Positions 59,822 to 64,000 of a stretch of DNA of 64,000 bases are shown piece after piece; position 1 is the stretch's first letter, and every line of letters starts with the position of its first letter. The notes under the pieces are model-generated. The model had not been told where the DNA came from and did no database searches. It was given only the letters and a program-made list of their open reading frames with translations. Both the position numbers and the translations under genes were made by a program. Source of the DNA: Verrucomicrobiaceae bacterium. GTDB taxonomy: Bacteria > Verrucomicrobiota > Verrucomicrobiia > Verrucomicrobiales > Verrucomicrobiaceae. Location: assembly GCA_016713245.1 (NCBI GenBank), contig JADJPM010000001.1:620001-684000 (forward strand), given 5' to 3'.

Positions 59822-60294
59822 AGCAGGATGCTGAGGTCGTGGGCGATGGCGGGGTCGGCACCGTATTCGGTGGTGTCTTCGCGAACGATGAGGGTTTCAG
59901 TCCAGTCGTTGGCGTTGCGTTTGTGTTCGAGGGATTCGACGAGTTTGAGGAGACGGTTCTCTAGTCGGAAAATCAGCGTATCGAGCCGCTCAAAGGCGGC
60001 GGAGTCAATCTGACCGTTGCGAGAGTAGGCGATGAATCCCGAAAGTGTCTCCCCAAGCGATCCAAGGGCAACGTTGAGGTGCTGAAGATACTCACGAATG
60101 GTGCGGCGGCAGTAGCCTTCGGCGATGTTGCGATGTACCGAGTCGCTGGAAGCCATCGACTGCGAGGCGAGCTTCTTCAGCTCGAAAGGCCATCCCCGAA
60201 CCGCTGCCCATGCGAGCCCATACAACTCGACAGCATCCTGCCAGACCAGCAACTGCTGGTATCCGCGGTTTTTATTTCGTCGTTCGGCATTCAT
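59803..60294 (-). CDS. Four-helix-bundle protein (23S rRNA intervening-sequence type)
   Basis: The 163-residue protein matches the S23-type family. QQLLVWQDAVELYGLAW opens it, ELKKLASQSMASSDSVHRNIAEGYCRR contains the typical NIAEG, and YLQHLNVALGSLGETLSGF closes the bundle. These proteins form pentamers. The C-terminal tail (about 40 residues) is longer than usual. It lies between DUF1592 and DUF1552 genes, with octamer arrays on both sides, suggesting it was inserted there. The role is unknown. Confidence 0.85.
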   Translation of the reverse strand: MNAERRNKNRGYQQLLVWQDAVELYGLAWAAVRGWPFELKKLASQSMASSDSVHRNIAEGYCRRTIREYLQHLNVALGSLGETLSGFIAYSRNGQIDSAAFERLDTLIFRLENRLLKLVESLEHKRNANDWTETLIVREDTTEYGADPAIAHDLSILLDGVVE

Positions 60295-60301
60295 GTTCGG
60301 T

Positions 60302-60337
60302 CATCACTCCAAAACTCCATCACTCCACTACTCCCCG
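60302..60337. repeat. Octamer array (CACTCCAN type)
   Basis: The inverse units TGGAGTGA, TGGAGTTT and TGGAGTGA (read on the minus strand) stand at 8-bp spacing. They fill the gap between the DUF1592 stop and the four-helix-bundle start. Confidence 0.75.
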
Positions 60338-60343
60338 TCCCCG

Positions 60344-62785
60344 TCACCGCTTCCTCAACAGCTCCGACATCGCCACAGCACGCACGATGTCCTTGATGCG
60401 GTAGCCGCTCGTCTTGGCTTCGGTTTGGATGGCGTTGAGGTCGTCTTGGTCGTCGAAGGCGACGGCGCGGCGGAGTGCGTAGGTGGCGAGGTGCTCGATG
60501 AAGGCGCGGGCGAGTTTGTCGCGGTCTTCGAGGAGGCGTTGTTTGAACTCGGTGGCGTCTTTGAAGGGGCGGCCGTCGGGCATTTGGCCGGCGGGATTGA
60601 TCAAGGGGTCCTCCCCGACACCGGCGGCGATTTTTTCACGGGTGCGCCACTGGCCGATGGCGTCGTAGTTGTCCCAGGCGAGGCCGAGGGGATCGATTTT
60701 GGCGTGGCAGGCGGCGCAGTTGGCGTCTTCGCGATGGGCTTCGATTTTTTGGCGAAGCGTGGCCTTGGGGCTTTGCGGCGTCGGAGGCTCGATGGCGGGC
60801 ACATTGGCAGGCGGTGGAGGCGGTGGCTTGCCGAGCACGACCTCGCTCAGCCACACGCCGCGATGCACGGGACGATGGCGCGTGCCATCGGAGGTGAGGC
60901 CGAGCACGGCACCCATCGTGAGCAGGCCGCCGCGGCGATCCTCGGGCTTCAGCGACACACGCTGAAAACCGCCCGATTTTGGCTCCGGCAGGCCGTAGAA
61001 GTCGCAGAGCCGCGCATTGGCGATGGTCCAGTTGGAATCTACGAAGGCATCGATGGGCAGGTTTTGAGCGAAGGTCTCGCGGAAGAACTCCACGGGCTCG
61101 TTGCGCATGCTTTCTTCCAGCCAGTCGTCATAGACGGGGTAGAGCTTTTTGTCCGGCGGGAACATGCCCACGCGATGCAGTTGCAGCCACTGACGCGAGA
61201 AGTCGTCGATGAAGCGGCTCGCTTTGGCATCGGCGAGCAGGCGATCGACCTCCTTCTTCAAGGCATCGCCTTTGAGCGTGCCAGCTTTCGCGGCGGTGAA
61301 GAGCGCGTCATCCGGCATCGAGCTCCACAGGAAATACGAGATTCGCGTGGCGAGTTCGGCGTCGGTGAGTTGCTCGCGGGCCACGGGATCGCCCTCGACG
61401 ATGTAAATGAAGTGCCGCGAGGTCAGCACGCCCTGCAAGGCCACGCGATACGCATCCGCGAGCTTCTCGCCCGCGTCGCGCTCTTCGCGATACGCCTTCA
61501 AATACTCCTCCAGCTCCTCCATTTTCACCGCACGACGCCACGCACGCTCGGCGAAGCGCTGCAAATGCGCCGCGACGACTTCCGGCGATGCGTCATCCGG
61601 CGGCACGACATCCTTGCGACGCGATTTTTCGGCCTCCGACACCAGCGGACCTTCCCACTCGATCCAATCGAGCAGCACCGTGGAGAAAAGGCCGTTGCCC
61701 TTGTCGTCGAACATCTGCGGCGCGTTCGGGTTTAAGAGCATCGTTTCGCTGCTGTGCGTGAAAATGTAGCCGCCGCGGCTCGCGAGCGCATTGCGGAAAG
61801 CCGCGCCGGCCCGGCGATCCACCACATCGGTGGCCACGACGCAGAAATCGAGCTGCGTGGGCATTTCGAGGAAGACCTCAAACTCATAAACCTGCGGCTT
61901 GTCCTCCGGCGCGGTGATGTCGAACTCCACCAGCCCATCGACGGTCTCCTCGCCCGTGCGCTTGCCGATGCTCAGATGCGCCGTCTGACCACCCGGCGGA
62001 CGAATGCCGCTGGCCTGGATGCGCAGTTTGTAGAGGCCGCTGTGCTCCGGGCCTGTTTTGCCAAACCAGTTTGGCGAAAGCGCATCCTGTGTCCGCCCGG
62101 GGAACATCAGATAACGCAGCGGCCGCTTGATGCCGAAACGATCCAGCGCCGCCTGCTGGTCCTTGCCGCCACCGTAACGCAGATCCGCCGCCGTTTTGCG
62201 CACCTTGCGTGCCTCGCTCGTCGCTGTCGGGAACGCCCGATCCAGCACCAGCTCCGCCGCACGATAGTAGCGATCCACATGGGAAGGCGAGAGCGACAGC
62301 TCCGACCCGATGCGCTCAAAGCCATGCCAGCGCGTGTCCTCATTCAGCTCGCCTGGCTTCGCGGGATCATAGCGCACGCCGAGCAGGTCATAGACCGTGT
62401 TTTGATACTCCTTCCGGCTCAGCCGGTAATGCGCCACCGCCGGTCGCGCCGCCATGCGGGCCGCCTTGCCCTCTTTGATGCGTGCATCGAGACTCGTCAC
62501 AAACGCCGCGATCTCCTCCTGCGTCGGCTTCTTCTCCTTCTTCGGCGGCATCTCACCCGAGTTCACCTGCTCGATCACCTCCGCCCAATGATGCGTGTCC
62601 GCGCCGAGTTTGAAGTCCCGCGAGAGCTGATCGATGCGCAAGTCACCCTTCTCCTTCTCAGGACCATGACAGCGGACGCAATGCGTCTCGAGAAAAGCGT
62701 CATACGGTTCTTCCGCGTGAGTTGCAGAAGCGTTGAGGGTGGCAATGGCGGCCAAAGAAGACCAGTAGCGAAAACAGGAAGGCAT
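60344..62785 (-). CDS. DUF1592-type secreted cytochrome (DUF1587/1592/1588/1585 architecture)
   Basis: The ATG at 62785 starts a signal peptide (MPSCFRYWSSLAAIATLNASATHAEE). The 813-residue product has a Planctomycete cytochrome c site CVRCH (36-40). It then shows the DUF1587 region (YRLSRKEYQNTVYDLLG), DUF1595/1592 (FAERAWRRAVKMEEL, LATRISYFLWSSMPDDALF), DUF1588 (RRGGLLTMGAVLGLTSDGTR) and a DUF1585 C-terminus (FIEHLATYALRRAVAF). A second CxxCH (CAACH) lies in the DUF1588 part. It is probably an electron-transfer protein working with DUF1552. Confidence 0.92.
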   Translation of the reverse strand: MPSCFRYWSSLAAIATLNASATHAEEPYDAFLETHCVRCHGPEKEKGDLRIDQLSRDFKLGADTHHWAEVIEQVNSGEMPPKKEKKPTQEEIAAFVTSLDARIKEGKAARMAARPAVAHYRLSRKEYQNTVYDLLGVRYDPAKPGELNEDTRWHGFERIGSELSLSPSHVDRYYRAAELVLDRAFPTATSEARKVRKTAADLRYGGGKDQQAALDRFGIKRPLRYLMFPGRTQDALSPNWFGKTGPEHSGLYKLRIQASGIRPPGGQTAHLSIGKRTGEETVDGLVEFDITAPEDKPQVYEFEVFLEMPTQLDFCVVATDVVDRRAGAAFRNALASRGGYIFTHSSETMLLNPNAPQMFDDKGNGLFSTVLLDWIEWEGPLVSEAEKSRRKDVVPPDDASPEVVAAHLQRFAERAWRRAVKMEELEEYLKAYREERDAGEKLADAYRVALQGVLTSRHFIYIVEGDPVAREQLTDAELATRISYFLWSSMPDDALFTAAKAGTLKGDALKKEVDRLLADAKASRFIDDFSRQWLQLHRVGMFPPDKKLYPVYDDWLEESMRNEPVEFFRETFAQNLPIDAFVDSNWTIANARLCDFYGLPEPKSGGFQRVSLKPEDRRGGLLTMGAVLGLTSDGTRHRPVHRGVWLSEVVLGKPPPPPPANVPAIEPPTPQSPKATLRQKIEAHREDANCAACHAKIDPLGLAWDNYDAIGQWRTREKIAAGVGEDPLINPAGQMPDGRPFKDATEFKQRLLEDRDKLARAFIEHLATYALRRAVAFDDQDDLNAIQTEAKTSGYRIKDIVRAVAMSELLRKR

Positions 62786-62848
62786 GGGGGCTGGACTTGC
62801 TACGCCTGGAGCCAGCTCGTTATAGCAGCACATTTCCACACGAGAGCT

Positions 62849-64000
62849 TCACGGCACTGGCTCCAATCCATAACTCTTCATCCACCAAGCCACTTTTTCC
62901 GCATCGGTCGGCTCGGGGTTGTTGAGGCGCTTTTTCCAGGTGCGCTGGTAGTCGGCGCGTTTGGCTTTTTGGATCTCGGCGAGGGGCGGTTCGGTGGCGG
63001 GATCGCCTTTGGCGCCTTGGTCCTTCGTTTCGGCGATCCAGGTGTCGAGGCGTTGGTTGAAGTCGGCGGTCGCTTGGGCATTGCGGATGGCGTGGAGGCC
63101 TTCAGGGTCGGCTTGGAGGTCAAAAAGCTCCGTCTCAGGTCGCGTGGGGGCGAGCCATTGGGCTGGAAAGGCGGCGAGTTGGCCTTGGCGCTGCAACTCA
63201 CGCAGCAGCGGCATGCCGGGGTATTGATCTTCTTTGTAGCTGGACCAGTTCAGTCGCGATTGCTCGGGAGAAAAGTGCCGCACGAACCACCGATCCGGCG
63301 TGATGACGGCGCGGATGCGGTCCATGGCATCGCCACAGCGATCCCGCGCGGCGAAGAGCTGCTCGCGAGCCGGAAAATCGCCGCTGAGGATGACCTGCCC
63401 CTGCATCCACGAGGGCACGGGCAATCCAGCGACCTTCAAAACCGAGGGCGCAAGGTCGATGAGGCTCACGAGACGTTCCTCGACCTGATTCGCGGCGATC
63501 TGCGGCCCGCGAACGATCAGCGGCACCTGCAAACCCTCGACGCTGAGCCATTGCTTGCCCCAGGGCATCGGGCGGCCGTGATCGGCGAAGAACATCACGA
63601 TGGTATTGTCGAGCACGCCTTCGGCGCGGAGTTGATCGAGGATGGCTCCCACACGCTGATCCACGACCTCGACGCTGCGTTGATACGCATACCAGTCGCG
63701 ACGCACGAGCGGATGATCGGGGTAGTTTTCCGGCAGCTTGATGGCTGCGAGCGCCGCCTCATCAAACGACTCCGGAATCGGAAACGGGCGATGCGGCTCG
63801 GTGATTTGAAACTGCGCAAAGAACGGCTGCCCCGGCTTTCGCTTCCGCCAGTCATCGCCGTCGAAGAGCGTCTTCGCATCGTGGGCAAAGTTGTAGTGCG
63901 TTTTGCCCTTCGTGATTTTCTTGCCGTTGCGGATGGTCCCCGGCGCGGCGGCGTTGGTCACAAACCAGCCTGCTTCGAGGAGAATAGTCGGCAGTGGCTG
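62849..64000 (-). CDS. Secreted sulfatase, 5' end outside window
   Basis: The frame is open to the right edge (384 codons), so the N-terminus with the formylglycine motif is missing. The visible part has LPTILLEAGWFVTN, HYNFAHD, FFAQFQITEPHRPFP, YPDHPLVRRDWYAYQRSVEVVDQRVG, IVMFFADHGRPMPWGKQ and TELFDLQADPEG. These are standard for the middle and C-terminal domains of sulfatases such as the heparan N-sulfatase-like group. It is the first visible gene of the minus-strand unit leading to DUF1592. Confidence 0.9.
   Translation of the reverse strand, partial: QPLPTILLEAGWFVTNAAAPGTIRNGKKITKGKTHYNFAHDAKTLFDGDDWRKRKPGQPFFAQFQITEPHRPFPIPESFDEAALAAIKLPENYPDHPLVRRDWYAYQRSVEVVDQRVGAILDQLRAEGVLDNTIVMFFADHGRPMPWGKQWLSVEGLQVPLIVRGPQIAANQVEERLVSLIDLAPSVLKVAGLPVPSWMQGQVILSGDFPAREQLFAARDRCGDAMDRIRAVITPDRWFVRHFSPEQSRLNWSSYKEDQYPGMPLLRELQRQGQLAAFPAQWLAPTRPETELFDLQADPEGLHAIRNAQATADFNQRLDTWIAETKDQGAKGDPATEPPLAEIQKAKRADYQRTWKKRLNNPEPTDAEKVAWWMKSYGLEPVP

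Noticed and set aside
58221..61735. Long plus-strand frames (up to 536 codons) opposite the DUF1552 and DUF1592 genes.
   Set aside because: The minus strand encodes recognisable families with signal peptides; the plus frames show only complementary codon bias.

Overview
The window is high-GC bacterial DNA that looks like a member of the Verrucomicrobiota (Verrucomicrobiaceae/Prosthecobacter-like). This rests on gene content: a Rhodopirellula/Verrucomicrobium-type ECF sigma factor overlapping a FecR-like gene, a giant PVC-type haem-binding dehydrogenase, paired DUF1592 and DUF1552 genes, several secreted sulfatases, two sialate-O-acetylesterase-type genes plus a fusion, SBBP propellers, and many small secreted SGNH, ThuA and LamG-like enzymes. 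Most genes are packed with ATGA stop/start overlaps and many carry signal peptides, which fits a heterotroph that degrades sulfated or acetylated polysaccharides.

Layout. 1-5.5 kb: sigma/FecR pair, then a minus-strand run of secreted hydrolases. 5.6-8.9 kb: a cytoplasmic two-gene module, AAA ATPase plus subtilase. 9-13.7 kb: ThuA protein and two acetylesterase-type genes. 13.7-16.6 kb: an accessory island with an orphan antitoxin-like gene between direct repeats, an Mrr-type restriction enzyme with a probable modified-DNA reader domain, a small unknown gene and an Eco29kI-type restriction-enzyme remnant. 16.6-19.9 kb: SGNH hydrolase, SBBP protein, LpxI. 20-26.8 kb: plus-strand polysaccharide locus (sulfatase, PL6-type lyase, LamG-like proteins, oxidoreductase). 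26.8-31.2 kb: TrhO-RluA fusion, MBL nuclease, chorismate synthase, small membrane protein. 31.2-37.7 kb: 1603-residue dehydrogenase/cytochrome and a divergent propeller glycosidase. 37.7-42 kb: hisI, an ISL3-type insertion sequence next to a bidirectional terminator, a coiled-coil envelope trio and the SRP RNA. 42-52.9 kb: sulfatase/PhoD pair, esterase, NagA, HNH pair, DEAD helicase, beta-helix protein, acetylesterase. 52.9-64 kb: a minus-strand unit containing a sulfatase, DUF1592, a four-helix-bundle protein, DUF1552, two tandem paralogues split by an IS481-type element, and an LRR protein.

The most unusual theme is the short structured repeats. There are REP-like double hairpins with GTAG heads, two of which supply the TAG stop codon of the upstream gene; hairpins and heptamer arrays lying in frame inside genes; a palindrome family whose half-arm words appear in swapped order; and octamer arrays at the junctions of the 53-60 kb cluster. 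No tRNA, rRNA or CRISPR array was seen. All function calls come from reading motifs and are not backed by database searches.
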